Positions 34,673 through 43,861 of a DNA stretch of 64,000 nucleotides are shown piece after piece. Numbering within the stretch: position 1 is the first letter of the stretch; the number at the start of each line of letters is the position of its first letter. Source of the DNA: an uncultured bacterium (GTDB lineage: Bacteria > Verrucomicrobiota > Verrucomicrobiia > CAIQCK01); contig CAIQCK010000056.1 in NCBI GenBank assembly GCA_903870275.1, forward strand, positions 62,001 through 126,000, written 5' to 3'. The position numbers were made by a program, and so were the translations under genes. The notes under the pieces are model-generated. The model did not search any database. It had not been told where the DNA came from and worked only from the letters and a program-made list of their open reading frames with translations.

Positions 34673-35036
34673 TCCGCCTCGCGCGAGAGTAAATGGATGC
34701 CGCCCCCAATGCCATCGAAAAACACATGCCTGTCCTGCAAACTCTCAGGGCAGCCAGCCCGTCGAAGCGAATGCCGGCGGGCTCCATGTGGACATGGGTC
34801 GAGCCGGCGTCTGAAGAGGGGCGAACATGAATGCCTTCCCGACGAGCGCGCCTCTGGAACGACTGGATTTCTTGCAACCGATTGACTTTGCCAAGAGGCC
34901 GGCGCGCTGGCATAGTGTTACACATGGTCGGCAAGGCGAACGCACGACTCCGGCGCCGGGCGGCGTCGCGGAAAAGCGCGATTGCCAGCCGGCGAATAAC
35001 GATGCCTCTGTCATTTCGATAACAAGGACACCTCCC
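34673..35036. other. Divergent intergenic region, no gene seen
   Basis: About 365 bp between the receiver-ATPase gene (minus) and the TIGR03067-like gene (plus). Open frames on both strands here are overlap shadows without ribosome sites. It presumably holds both promoters; none was recognised with confidence. Confidence 0.45.
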
Positions 35037-35486
35037 ATGAAACACTCCGTCATTTCATTCCTGCCGGGAACGGCGCTGGCCGCGGGTCTCGGGCTGCTCC
35101 TGCTGCTGCCCGGAACTTCACCCGCCGCCGACGCCACGGCGCTCCAAGGCACCTGGCGCGGCACGAGATACAGCGAAGGCAAAGGCGACGACCCCGCCAA
35201 GGGCGTCGCGCTGGAGCTGATCTTCAAGGACAACCACGTCAACGGCAAGCGGCTGCCCGAAGAAAAACCCGTCGGCGAGGGAGAGGTCAAGATTTCCGAG
35301 GACGGCAAATGCATGGATGGCACCAACACCAAGGGCAAGGTCTTTCCCGGCATCTTCAAGATCGATGGCGACACGCTGCTCTGGTGCGTCACCACCACCG
35401 GCAACGCCGAGGACCGGCCCAAAGACTTTGTCGCCGAGCCGGGCAAGAAAAGCTACCTGATCATCGTCAAGCGGCAGAAGTCCTGA
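35037..35486 (+). CDS. Small exported TIGR03067-type protein
   Basis: 149 residues from the ATG at 35037, preceded by AAGGA at good spacing. Signal peptide about 1-31 (GTALAAGLGLLLLLPGTSPAADA). The mature part is a single lipocalin-like TIGR03067 domain: ALQGTWRGTRYSEGK near the start, FPGIFKIDGDTLLWCV in the middle, NAEDRPKDFVAEPGKKSYL at the end. This family is expanded in Planctomycetes and Verrucomicrobiota and has no known function. Confidence 0.8.
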   Translation: MKHSVISFLPGTALAAGLGLLLLLPGTSPAADATALQGTWRGTRYSEGKGDDPAKGVALELIFKDNHVNGKRLPEEKPVGEGEVKISEDGKCMDGTNTKGKVFPGIFKIDGDTLLWCVTTTGNAEDRPKDFVAEPGKKSYLIIVKRQKS

Positions 35487-35562
35487 ATACGGGCCAACCG
35501 GTCAGCGCATGTTTTCAGACTGCTCGCAGCCATGGTGGGTTTTACACTTCAAAGGACCAACT

Positions 35563-37920
35563 GTGATTAATCGTGTCATTCGACAGGGTGCGGTCGTCGT
35601 TTTGTGGTTGGCGTTCGCTTTCCAGAGCGCGCCGATTTCGATGGCCGCGGAAAACTTTTTTGCCAATCCCAGCTTCGAGAAGCGCAGCACCGACACCGAC
35701 GGTTGGCACGTGGACAAAGGTGACGGCACGGTCTGCCAGTTCGCGGTGGACAACGCGGACGCGGCGGCAGGCGACCGCAGCGCGCGGGTGACCATCGGCG
35801 CGGTGAAGAGCTGGGGCACGCAGTTCGGGCAGATCGTGGCCGGCGGCAAGAATGGAAAGACCTACACCTTCGCTGTGATGGCCAAGGCCGCGAAGGAACC
35901 GGTGACGGTGTATCTGCGAATCGAACGCCACGCCAAACCTTACGACGGCGTGACGGCGGGCGAAACAGTCACGTTGGGCAGCGCCGACTGGACGGAGCTT
36001 CACCACACCTTCAAGGCCGGGAAAGATTATCCCGAAGGATGGTTCGCTTACATCGAGTGCGCGCAGCCGAACTGCGAATACCGCGCGGACATGTTCCGGC
36101 TCTACGAAGGCGACTACGTGCCTTTCAAACAACTTGCGCAAAAAGAAAACACGGCGGAGACGGCGCGCCTGTTCGACACGGCGGCATCATCCCCTGCCCC
36201 GCTCTCCGGCGAAGCGGTGGCGAAGCGAACCGGTTGGACCGAAATCGCCGCGGGCCAGAGCGACGCTGTCTGCAAAGGCGATGTCTGTGCGGCGAACAGT
36301 TTTCTCGCGCTGGTCCTGCGCAAAGGAGCAAAGGGACCGGAATGTTACTACCGGCTCGGCGAGCAAATGGTCCAGGGACCGACACTCGTGACGGCGGCTG
36401 CGAACGGCGACAAGACCCGGGCGGTGGATTCTTTCAAGGTGATCGAGAACTCGTTGCGAAGAATTGTTCTGGAAGCAAACGCGACCACGGAAGCAGGCAA
36501 AAAAATCGCGACGCGCTATACTGTCAAACGCAACCAGCCGATCATCGCCACGGAAGCCGGCGTTGGTGCGGAGAAAATCCTGGTTGAGGCGCGGGCCAAA
36601 TACGCCGTGCTGCCCGATCCATTTTGCGGCGACCTGTTCATCAGCGCCAGCGACGCCCAAGCCGCGCGGTTGCGGTTTCCGAGCGAGCACATGTTGGTGG
36701 AGTTGCTTGAAGATCGCAACGCCATCGTCATGAGCGTCTGGTCCTCCGCGAGCCAGCGGGTGAATCTCGACCTCGACGGTTCCGGCGCCGCCCGCGCCAT
36801 CACGGCGGCGGAGCTTGAGTTTCCAAAAGACAAGGGCACCGCGCTCTGGGTGGCCGTGCTGGCGGCGCCCGACATCTGGCACGAGCAACGCCAGGGCGAT
36901 CTCGATCCGGTGAAGGACAAGAAGCTGGACTGGAAGGTGCCGTTCCGCGCGCAGTGGCGCGCCGAATACCAGCGGACGGACGGGCTGACCGACTCGTGGA
37001 AATGCCCCATCCGCAAGGGCAAGAATGAGTATGAAGGCATCGGCTTCGAGTTGCGGAAGGCGCGGACCATCTGGACCTCGGCGCGCGGAAGTTTCGCGTA
37101 TCCGCCCTGCATCGAGGGCGACACCTGCTTCCTGCGCAAGACGAAGTTCGACGGCACGCCCGACATCCAATATGACAACGACCGCTCGGCGGTGATTTAC
37201 CCGTTCGTCACGCTGGACGGCAGTCCGGAGGGCGCGTTTGGCGCGATGGATGTGCTGGCCGCGGCGCTCGAAGGCACACCGAAAGCCTCGCTGCCGGACG
37301 ATCTCAAGATCCAGCACGTCGAACGCGACAAATGGCCGGCCACGTGCGCCGTCACCGGCGAATATGAGAAAATCTTCGACGCCGGCGAGGAAAAGGCGAA
37401 GAAGGCGCTTCTGCTGGAGCGACTGGACGCGATGCATAACTTCGTCATCAACATCCGCAGCCGGATGAACGAGTTTCTCGATTGGGGCAGGAAGACCCAC
37501 GCCTGGCTGGCCAAGACCAAGGCCGACAAGCCGCAACTGGCCGCGCTAGCGGACGAGTTCGACGGTTATCTCGCCGAGTTCGGCAAAATTTACGAGAAGC
37601 ACAAGCTCGACGAACGCACGCCGGCCTCGGCGCGCGTGCTGATTGACAAGGTCATCCCGCTGATTGACAGCAACGAGGACCACGAAAAGAAGCTGGAGAA
37701 GATCAAGCAAATCGGCCGCGACACGCGCACGGTGGGCGGCAACCAGGACGCCGCCATCGGCGAGTTCCGCATGTTCAGCAAGCGGCTGCGCCAGCGCGCC
37801 GGCATCCGGATGACGGAGGCGAAGGACGACGCGGCATTCGAGTTTGCGCGTGAGATGCGGCAGCGGACGATGGAGGTGCTCTATTGCGCCTTCGGCCACG
37901 AAAGCGCAGCAGCGGATTAG
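35563..37920 (+). CDS. Large exported protein of an uncharacterised family, with N-terminal carbohydrate-binding-like module (paralogue 1)
   Basis: 785 residues from the GTG at 35563, chosen because AAAGGA lies 7 bp before it and a signal peptide (RVIRQGAVVVLWLAFAFQSA) follows; an ATG at 35509 lacks both. Residues about 25-190 look like a carbohydrate-binding module (ENFFANPSFEKRSTDTDGWHV start, ADMFRLYEGDY end). Residues about 205-640 are a beta-rich region of unknown fold shared with the protein at 59083-60921 (GDVCAANSFLALVLRKG, YAVLPDPFCGDLF, LWVAVLAAPDIW). The last 150 residues are helical (KLEKIKQIGRDTRTVGGNQD). No catalytic motif is recognised. Its paralogue lacks the N-terminal module. 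Confidence 0.75.
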   Translation: MINRVIRQGAVVVLWLAFAFQSAPISMAAENFFANPSFEKRSTDTDGWHVDKGDGTVCQFAVDNADAAAGDRSARVTIGAVKSWGTQFGQIVAGGKNGKTYTFAVMAKAAKEPVTVYLRIERHAKPYDGVTAGETVTLGSADWTELHHTFKAGKDYPEGWFAYIECAQPNCEYRADMFRLYEGDYVPFKQLAQKENTAETARLFDTAASSPAPLSGEAVAKRTGWTEIAAGQSDAVCKGDVCAANSFLALVLRKGAKGPECYYRLGEQMVQGPTLVTAAANGDKTRAVDSFKVIENSLRRIVLEANATTEAGKKIATRYTVKRNQPIIATEAGVGAEKILVEARAKYAVLPDPFCGDLFISASDAQAARLRFPSEHMLVELLEDRNAIVMSVWSSASQRVNLDLDGSGAARAITAAELEFPKDKGTALWVAVLAAPDIWHEQRQGDLDPVKDKKLDWKVPFRAQWRAEYQRTDGLTDSWKCPIRKGKNEYEGIGFELRKARTIWTSARGSFAYPPCIEGDTCFLRKTKFDGTPDIQYDNDRSAVIYPFVTLDGSPEGAFGAMDVLAAALEGTPKASLPDDLKIQHVERDKWPATCAVTGEYEKIFDAGEEKAKKALLLERLDAMHNFVINIRSRMNEFLDWGRKTHAWLAKTKADKPQLAALADEFDGYLAEFGKIYEKHKLDERTPASARVLIDKVIPLIDSNEDHEKKLEKIKQIGRDTRTVGGNQDAAIGEFRMFSKRLRQRAGIRMTEAKDDAAFEFAREMRQRTMEVLYCAFGHESAAAD

Positions 37921-37965
37921 AGCACGAAAGTGAATGGTCGCAAAAAGAACACAAAAAGCACGAAG

Positions 37966-38015
37966 GGCAAAATCATTGGTGGCAAAATCATGATTTTGCC
38001 ACCAATGATTTTGCC
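37966..38015. repeat. Perfect 50-bp palindrome
   Basis: 37966-38015 is perfectly self-complementary around the centre at 37990/37991; each half contains two GGCAAAATCA units. It lies 45 bp after one stop codon and 32 bp before the next start, both on the plus strand. It may act as a terminator-like hairpin or be a mobile palindrome, but no T-run follows. Confidence 0.9.
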
Positions 38016-38047
38016 TCTCTTCCATCGCATTTGAAACCGCTCTCACC

Positions 38048-38902
38048 ATGAAAAACAAACTACCCGGCTTGTTCTTGATCATCGGCGCGATCAGCCTCGC
38101 GCTCTCCTGCGGGCAACCCACGGCGGACGCGCCGCAGCCGGTTCAGGCCGCCAAGATCGTCAAGATGCCAAATGCGGAGATGGCGCTGATCCCGGCGGGA
38201 ACGTTCACGATGGGCAGCGCGGCGGGTGCCGACGACGTCAAACCCGCGCACAAGGTTTCCGTCAGCGCGTTCTACATGGACACGCGCGAGGTGGCGCAAA
38301 AGTCCTACGAGGATCTGATGGGCGTGAACATTTCCAAGTTTGAAGGCGACGAAAACCCGGTCGAGCAAGTGCGTTGGACGCAGGCCGTGAAATACTGCAA
38401 CGCCCGCTCGCGCGCCGAGAACCTCAAGCCCTGCTACGACGAGACGACGTGGCAGTGCGACTTCTCCGCGAACGGCTACCGCCTGCCGACCGAGGCGGAG
38501 TGGGAATACGCCTGCCGCGCCGGTACGTCCACCGCGTATTCGTTTGGCGACGACGCGGCGCAGCTCAAGTCCTTCGGCTGGTTCAAGGGCAACTCGGAGA
38601 AAAAGACGCATCCGGTCGGCGCGAAACCGCCGAACGCGTGGGGCCTCCACGACATGCACGGCAATGTCGCCGAATGGTGCAACGATTTCTACGCCGCCGA
38701 CTACTATGCGAGCAGCCCGGCCAAAGACCCGCGCGGTCCCGATCAGGCTCCGAAGCGCGTCATCCGCGGCGGCAGTTGGAACAGTCCGCCGGAGAAGTGC
38801 ACCTCATGGTTTCGCGCCGCCGACGCCCCCGGCCTGCCCGATGTCTGCCTCGGCTACGACGTGTATGGTTTCCGCTGCGTGAAGAGCGCGGCGGGAAATT
38901 GA
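38048..38902 (+). CDS. Lipoprotein with formylglycine-generating-enzyme (SUMF1) fold
   Basis: 284 residues with a lipobox (IISL-type hydrophobic stretch ending LALSC, Cys at about 21). The rest is one FGE-sulfatase domain: MALIPAGTFTMGS, YRLPTEAEWEYACRAGTSTAYSFGDD, LHDMHGNVAEWCNDFY, RVIRGGSWNSPPEKCTSWFR, GFRCVKS. The second active-site Cys of true sulfatase activators is present (EKCTSWFR), but the first position is not Cys, so formylglycine formation is doubtful. The fold is also used by non-haem iron enzymes and as a binding domain. No sulfatase gene is in the window. Confidence 0.85.
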   Translation: MKNKLPGLFLIIGAISLALSCGQPTADAPQPVQAAKIVKMPNAEMALIPAGTFTMGSAAGADDVKPAHKVSVSAFYMDTREVAQKSYEDLMGVNISKFEGDENPVEQVRWTQAVKYCNARSRAENLKPCYDETTWQCDFSANGYRLPTEAEWEYACRAGTSTAYSFGDDAAQLKSFGWFKGNSEKKTHPVGAKPPNAWGLHDMHGNVAEWCNDFYAADYYASSPAKDPRGPDQAPKRVIRGGSWNSPPEKCTSWFRAADAPGLPDVCLGYDVYGFRCVKSAAGN

Positions 38903-39033
38903 TGGCGGTGCGATTTGGTCCAACGCCGGAATTGTCAGTCACGATCTCGATAGCACGCCGCCACCCTTTGGTAGCGTCTTTTTAATAACGCGCCGAGCGT
39001 TTCTGATTACGCCACCGCTACGCTATACAGATT

Positions 39034-39315
39034 TCAGTGACCAGAATTTTTCGGTCTGAAACGCCATGTAAAGTACGCTCCCAAAAAGCAGATGCCTAGC
39101 GAGATAAGGAAGCGAAACACACCAAAAAACAAAAAATCTCTTACCACGAATATCGATAATAGCATCGAACTCAAACACCCGCCGAGAAACCAATTAAAGT
39201 ATGAGAGACGCCCCAACCCGCAAGAGGCATCCAGTTTTCCATTAGCCATAAATACAACGGCTACTATTACACATGCTAAAATGTCGCCAAGGTATTTGTT
39301 CATTGTAGCGACCAT
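39034..39315 (-). CDS. Hypothetical small membrane protein in an AT-rich patch
   Basis: 93 residues (or 89 from the second ATG at 39303), with three likely membrane helices (ILACVIVAVVFMANG, FLGGCLSSMLLSIFVV, FLISLGICFLGAYF). No family recognised. Base composition from about 39000 to 39430 is clearly AT-richer than on either side, which suggests recent acquisition. No good Shine-Dalgarno sequence, hence the moderate confidence. Confidence 0.5.
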   Translation of the reverse strand: MVATMNKYLGDILACVIVAVVFMANGKLDASCGLGRLSYFNWFLGGCLSSMLLSIFVVRDFLFFGVFRFLISLGICFLGAYFTWRFRPKNSGH

Positions 39316-39443
39316 CTATTATGAGAGTTTTAATCTGAAAATGGACAACATTTTCGCGTTCAACAAACGGTTATCTCGGAACATCCTTGCAACCAGTTTT
39401 CAACCACCAAGCCGCATAGTGCGTTGCAGCAGCACCGTCTTGC

Positions 39444-40118
39444 TTATTTCTTCGCATCGGTGATTTCCTTCTTGTTCTGCTCCCACGCCGGATTTGGCTT
39501 CGCTTCCCAGACGCGCAGGTTGCGGTAGGTGGCGGATTCACCGGCGACGGTAAAACCGAAGTTCGCCTTCTCGTGGCCCAGCACCGGTTGCGTGCCGGCG
39601 ATGGTCTTGCCGTCCATCGTCGTCACCATCTCCTCGCCCAGAAACTCGATGACCACCGTGTGCCACTCGCCCGGCTTCATCGGCGACGCGAGGGTCGCGA
39701 ACCGCACCGCCTTGTCCGTGGCGCCGTGATCCTGGGAATCCTTCTGCGCCGAGAAACCGGCCGGCGTGAACAACGCGCGGGCGAGGTGCGCCTTGGCCTC
39801 GTTGATGCTGAACGTGGTCTGTTTGCAGCCGTTGACCTGCACGTCGAACTGGATGACGGCGTCCTTGAACGGAAACTGGCGGCGGATGACGGCGGGATGC
39901 TTGTCCGACGCGACCTCGCAGCCCTTGAGTCCGCCGCCGGCGATTTCCCACTGGCCTTTGGCGGCGTGCCAGGTCTTGGCGTCGAGCGTGGCGAAGTCCT
40001 CGCTGCAAAGCAGTTTGCCGCGCTCGGTCATCAACGTTTTGGGGAGATCGTCGGCTGCCTGGACCGTCCAAACACACAGGAGGGCGGCCACGAATGAGAA
40101 GGAAATTTTGGATTTCAT
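39444..40118 (-). CDS. Exported DUF1080-like concanavalin-fold protein
   Basis: 224 residues from the ATG at 40118 with a signal peptide (ISFSFVAALLCVWTVQA). A beta-sandwich like DUF1080 (3-keto-disaccharide hydrolase) and LamG domains: LLCSEDFATLDAKTWHAAKG, VIQFDVQVNGC, PGEWHTVVIEFLGEEMVTTM, ATYRNLRVWEA. DUF1080 proteins occur in large numbers in this phylum and bind or cleave sugars. Whether this one is catalytic cannot be said. Confidence 0.75.
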   Translation of the reverse strand: MKSKISFSFVAALLCVWTVQAADDLPKTLMTERGKLLCSEDFATLDAKTWHAAKGQWEIAGGGLKGCEVASDKHPAVIRRQFPFKDAVIQFDVQVNGCKQTTFSINEAKAHLARALFTPAGFSAQKDSQDHGATDKAVRFATLASPMKPGEWHTVVIEFLGEEMVTTMDGKTIAGTQPVLGHEKANFGFTVAGESATYRNLRVWEAKPNPAWEQNKKEITDAKK

Positions 40119-40204
40119 GGTGACGCCGTTCTTACGCCTCCCGCCCCGGCCGCACAAGACGGAACTCTTCAAGGGATGAATTCCAGTTTATTGGTGGATT
40201 GGGG

Positions 40205-40276
40205 AAACGGACTTGGAAGTCCGTTCTACGATTCTGCGCGCACGCCAAAAAGTAGAACGGACTTCCAAGTCCGTTT
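40205..40276. repeat. Perfect inverted repeat (ACGGACTTGGAAGTCCGT family)
   Basis: Two 25-bp arms, 40205-40229 and 40252-40276, are exact inverted copies, and each is itself palindromic around CTTGGAAG. A single related arm lies at 1375-1397. It sits between two minus-strand genes, 42 bp beyond the stop of the carboxypeptidase gene. Confidence 0.88.
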
Positions 40277-40317
40277 CTTCGACTCGCCTAACAATCGAGG
40301 TGCGCTTCCATCACACC

Positions 40318-42048
40318 TCAGAACCCGAAGAACTCCGCCATGCCCTCGGCGAAGCTGCGGCCCCACGCGAAATACTGCTCCTGCGTGCATTCGCCTTCGC
40401 CGAAAATCTCGATCGAGTAGGCCAGGCGCGCGCCGCCTTCGAACTTCATCCAACCCGGCGCCAGCCGCCGCACGTCGGAGGTGATCCCGGTCACCGTCTC
40501 AGTTCGCTTGCGCCAGACAGTCGTGGAGACTTTGCCGCTGAGCCGCCGCTTGATCGTATCGGCCAGCCGCAACGCATCATGCTCGGTCGCCTCGTCGGAT
40601 ATCTCTTTGCCGTAGGTCATGAAGAGCGTCGTGCGCTCCGGCGTGCACCAGCCGTGGAAATCCATGAACAGCTCGATCTTGCGGCCACGCGCCGCCAGCT
40701 CGCGCGCGAACTTCTCGACGGTCGTCGTCTCCGGCATCGTGCCGAGGCCCCACTGGCGATTCAGGTTGTCCACCGGGCTATACATGTTGCCGGCGGCGAT
40801 GCCGTCGGGGTTCATCTGCGGCACGATGTAGAAGACAAACGCGCGGCGCAGCTTCGCGGCGCGCGGGTCGTCGGAGAGCAGAAACCGGCAGAGGCCTTCC
40901 TGCGCCATCGCGCCGGATGTCTCCAGATCGTGCTGGAGCGTCGTGAAGATGATGACGCGCTTGTCCGCTTCCGGCACGGCGGCGTCGGTGATCGCATACG
41001 TCCGCAGGTCGCGGCCCTGCTTCGTCTTGCCGAGCACGCGGGACGAAAAAAACGGGTTGCCCTGCTGTTGCGCGATGAACCGCGTGATGTGATCCGCCGT
41101 GAACGGATAAAACGACGCCACCCACGCGGGCGAGCGCGTGAACCGTTGCTTGAACGTCAGCACCGTGCCGTCGTCATTCCACGATTTGTCCTCGATGCCG
41201 GTCCAGGTGTCGCCGTCATAGCTCATCACCGGCGAGCGCGTGCCGTTGCCGCCCGTGTTGTCGCGCGCAAACGGCGCTGTGTTGACGTGGAACGTGACCT
41301 CGCGGCCCTCGCAGCCCTCGACGCGGAAGTGGAACCAGAGGAAGGGCGAATGCGGCTTGTCCTGCGCGGAAGCGTAAACGTAGAACTCGTCCGAAGCGAT
41401 CTCCTTCACCTTGCCGAGCGTGCCGTTGTCAAAATCCGCCGCCAGTTTCACGCGGCCCGCGCCCTTTTCCGGCGCGAGGTCGAACACATAGGAGTTGGGC
41501 GGCTCCAGCCCGCCGTTTTTCAGCAGGTTCGGCGCGCTGGCGGACGCGTCGCCAAAAAATGCGTCGTCGAACCACGCCGTTCCCTTGCCGTGCAGGTAGA
41601 GCAGCATCCGCACGCGCACGACTTTTTCGGGAACGAGGACTTCGTCTGACAACGTCTTCCACTCCGGACTGGCCGCGAGTTTTTCGGAGACGAGCGTCTT
41701 GTGGCTTTTCTCACCCTCGGCGGTGTAGCAATCCATCAAGAAGGCGGCGCGGCCTTCCATCTGCGGCTCCGTGCGATAGCTGATGGCATAGCGATAAGCG
41801 CAGCCGGGTTTGACGGCGGTCTTCTTGTAAAACTCCTGGATGAAACAACCGCGCGCGTCGTTCTCGGAAGTCGCGCCGACAATCTTGCCACAGCCCTTGC
41901 CCGCGCGCGGCGCGCTCAAGTCCACGCAAACGCGATGCGTGCCCGGCGTTGGCAGGGCAATCTGCCAGCCAGCCACCGTGGGGATTTCCTGCGCGGCCGC
42001 CATTTGCAGGCTGATCAAAGCTGCACAGATTAAAATTCGCCGTTTCAT
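40318..42048 (-). CDS. Exported M14-family zinc carboxypeptidase-like protein
   Basis: 576 residues from the ATG at 42048, which overlaps the stop of the upstream gene by 4 bp (ATGA). Signal peptide MKRRILICAALISLQMAAAQ. The first 170 residues are a carbohydrate-binding-like beta-sandwich (RMLLYLHGKGTAWFDDAFFG). A second beta domain like those of M14 peptidases follows, then the peptidase (about 330-576): zinc ligands in TTLQHDLETSG (HxxE), VPQMNPDGIAAGN, MDFHGW (third ligand) and the catalytic Glu in AYSIEIFGEGE. It probably trims peptides or peptide-glycan material outside the cell. Translationally coupled to the DUF4091 gene. Confidence 0.82.
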   Translation of the reverse strand: MKRRILICAALISLQMAAAQEIPTVAGWQIALPTPGTHRVCVDLSAPRAGKGCGKIVGATSENDARGCFIQEFYKKTAVKPGCAYRYAISYRTEPQMEGRAAFLMDCYTAEGEKSHKTLVSEKLAASPEWKTLSDEVLVPEKVVRVRMLLYLHGKGTAWFDDAFFGDASASAPNLLKNGGLEPPNSYVFDLAPEKGAGRVKLAADFDNGTLGKVKEIASDEFYVYASAQDKPHSPFLWFHFRVEGCEGREVTFHVNTAPFARDNTGGNGTRSPVMSYDGDTWTGIEDKSWNDDGTVLTFKQRFTRSPAWVASFYPFTADHITRFIAQQQGNPFFSSRVLGKTKQGRDLRTYAITDAAVPEADKRVIIFTTLQHDLETSGAMAQEGLCRFLLSDDPRAAKLRRAFVFYIVPQMNPDGIAAGNMYSPVDNLNRQWGLGTMPETTTVEKFARELAARGRKIELFMDFHGWCTPERTTLFMTYGKEISDEATEHDALRLADTIKRRLSGKVSTTVWRKRTETVTGITSDVRRLAPGWMKFEGGARLAYSIEIFGEGECTQEQYFAWGRSFAEGMAEFFGF

Positions 42049-43745
42049 TTCTTTTTCGCCTTCACAATCATCGCCGCCAGTGTCGCACGCGCCTTGTCGT
42101 AGGCGGCCGGGTCCTTCTCCCAGTTGAACCACGATCCGGCCAGCGGCAGGACGACCTTGCGCGCTTCGTCGCCAAGGCCGGCGCGTTCGAGGATGGCGAG
42201 ATACTCGTAGTCCTGGATGCCATCGCGCAACGCCTTCAGGCGCAGGCTCGGCGCAATGCCATCGTAGCCGGCGGCGCGGCCCGGATAGACCAGCGTGCCT
42301 TCGCCTTGATAGAGCGAGCCTTTGCCGTTCTTGCGGCGGTCGAGCGTCTTCGGGTCGGTCCAGAGGTCGTCAACACCCGACCAATACGACATGCCGCCCC
42401 AGTAGAGCAGGCCGCACATATGGTAGCGCCACGCGATCCACGACGGCACGCGATAGTTCAGCAACGGGAAATCGATCTGCCACCACGGCGTCGGGGCGCG
42501 CTGGCAAAGCGCCGTGTAGGTCCAGATCGTTTCGCCGAGCGCGCGGCGTTGCGCGGCCGTTTCCTCGTCGTGCAGCGGAAAAAGCGGGCACCAGATGTCC
42601 ACCGCGCCATTGAGATCGCCCCACTTGGGATCTTGCGTCTTCGTCTGCTCGACCACCATCACCTTGACCACCGATTTGGCCGCGCGGACCGCCGGCCCCC
42701 ACTTCTGGACGTAGCGGTATTCCTCTTCGGTATTCGGTTCATCTTTGAGGTAGGTGAAGAACGTCACGAAGGGCCGATTCAAGTCCGCAGCCAGCCGGTC
42801 GAAGCTCTTCAACCACGCGTGCAACCTGTCGCGCTCGGTGTCGGGGTCTTTGACGACGCTGCGCGGGTGCGGCGTCTGGAGCGCGTTGACGTGGTAAGTG
42901 TCCACGAACTTCCTCAGCGCATCCGCCTGCCCGGCCGTGAAGCGATACGAGCCGTCGGCTTCTTTCTGCGGCGTCAGCAGCGCCGAGGGCGGCGTTGCGT
43001 TGATGCGATGGCGGCTGAGTTCGTCGGCGACTTGTGCCTCGACCGCATCCCAGTCCTTGGGCTCCGGTTCCTTGCCGGCTTTGGCGCGCTTCGCGTAGTA
43101 ACTGTGCAACCGATCGGCGGGCGTGCCGAGCGCCGTCTGAAGCGTGGACACGCGTGGCAGTTCGAAATCCCATACCGTCATTTCCACCGCGATTTTCGAC
43201 GCGTCGCGACCGTCGGCGGTGACGCGATAGGCGCCGCGATACTTCCCCGGCTTCGCGTCGGCTGGAACGAGGATATCCACCCAGAAGCCGTGTGTCTCGT
43301 CGGCCGGCAGGTCGAACGGCACGGCCTTGAATCGCGCTTCGCCGAGCGGCTGTTTCGTCAGCGGATGGCGGAACGGAATCAACGCATCGGGATACCAACC
43401 GGGTTTGAAGTTATCGTTGCGGCAGCTTGGCAACGTCAGTTCCAGTTGGTGCTGCCGATACAGCACCGCGGCGGCGGCCCGGATGACCGCGCCGCGCGGC
43501 CCTTTCAAATCGCCCGGCTCCACGTTGATGCCTTTCACGGCCGCGTCGGAGCGCGTCAGAATCTGAAAGCTCACCCATTCATTGCGCGCGCCGACGAGCG
43601 CGACGTCCTTCGCCTTATCCGGGGGTGTGTCGCGCAACACGTGCACCGTCTCTTGAACGGTCCAAACTTGCCATGCCGCGTTGGAAATCGCCGCCCCAAG
43701 CAAAAAGACCGGGCCGATGGTGCAACAGAGAGTTTTTATCTTCAT
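42045..43745 (-). CDS. Exported DUF4091 protein (GH123-like)
   Basis: 566 residues from the ATG at 43745; signal peptide TLCCTIGPVFLLGAAISNA. A beta-sandwich N-terminal domain (about 30-190) precedes a TIM barrel with the DUF4091 pattern: FVTFFTYLKDEPNTEEEYRY (a DE pair that matches the catalytic site of GH123-like hexosaminidases), CPLFPLHDEETAAQRRA, GLLYWGGMSYWSG and LRLKALRDGIQDYEYLAIL at the end. It probably cleaves an N-acetylhexosamine-containing glycan. Start and stop overlap with the downstream M14-type gene point to a joint role on glycoproteins or glycopeptides. Confidence 0.8.
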   Translation of the reverse strand: MKIKTLCCTIGPVFLLGAAISNAAWQVWTVQETVHVLRDTPPDKAKDVALVGARNEWVSFQILTRSDAAVKGINVEPGDLKGPRGAVIRAAAAVLYRQHQLELTLPSCRNDNFKPGWYPDALIPFRHPLTKQPLGEARFKAVPFDLPADETHGFWVDILVPADAKPGKYRGAYRVTADGRDASKIAVEMTVWDFELPRVSTLQTALGTPADRLHSYYAKRAKAGKEPEPKDWDAVEAQVADELSRHRINATPPSALLTPQKEADGSYRFTAGQADALRKFVDTYHVNALQTPHPRSVVKDPDTERDRLHAWLKSFDRLAADLNRPFVTFFTYLKDEPNTEEEYRYVQKWGPAVRAAKSVVKVMVVEQTKTQDPKWGDLNGAVDIWCPLFPLHDEETAAQRRALGETIWTYTALCQRAPTPWWQIDFPLLNYRVPSWIAWRYHMCGLLYWGGMSYWSGVDDLWTDPKTLDRRKNGKGSLYQGEGTLVYPGRAAGYDGIAPSLRLKALRDGIQDYEYLAILERAGLGDEARKVVLPLAGSWFNWEKDPAAYDKARATLAAMIVKAKKK

Positions 43746-43861
43746 TTTGGTTATACGAACATGCCGGCTCACGCCGTGACAAACAACCGCCCGTAGCAGC
43801 TACCGCACCCGAAGGCTTTCGACTGCGGGTGCGTTCTTCTCTCCACTCAATCCCGGCAATG

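Noticed and set aside
34638..35045. 135-codon minus-strand frame upstream of the receiver-ATPase gene
   Set aside because: Arg/Cys-rich translation with no start signal; overlaps two better supported genes.
43806..43831. Hairpin GCACCCG…CGGGTGC between two minus-strand genes
   Set aside because: Stem is good but no T-run follows on the relevant strand, so it is not called a terminator.
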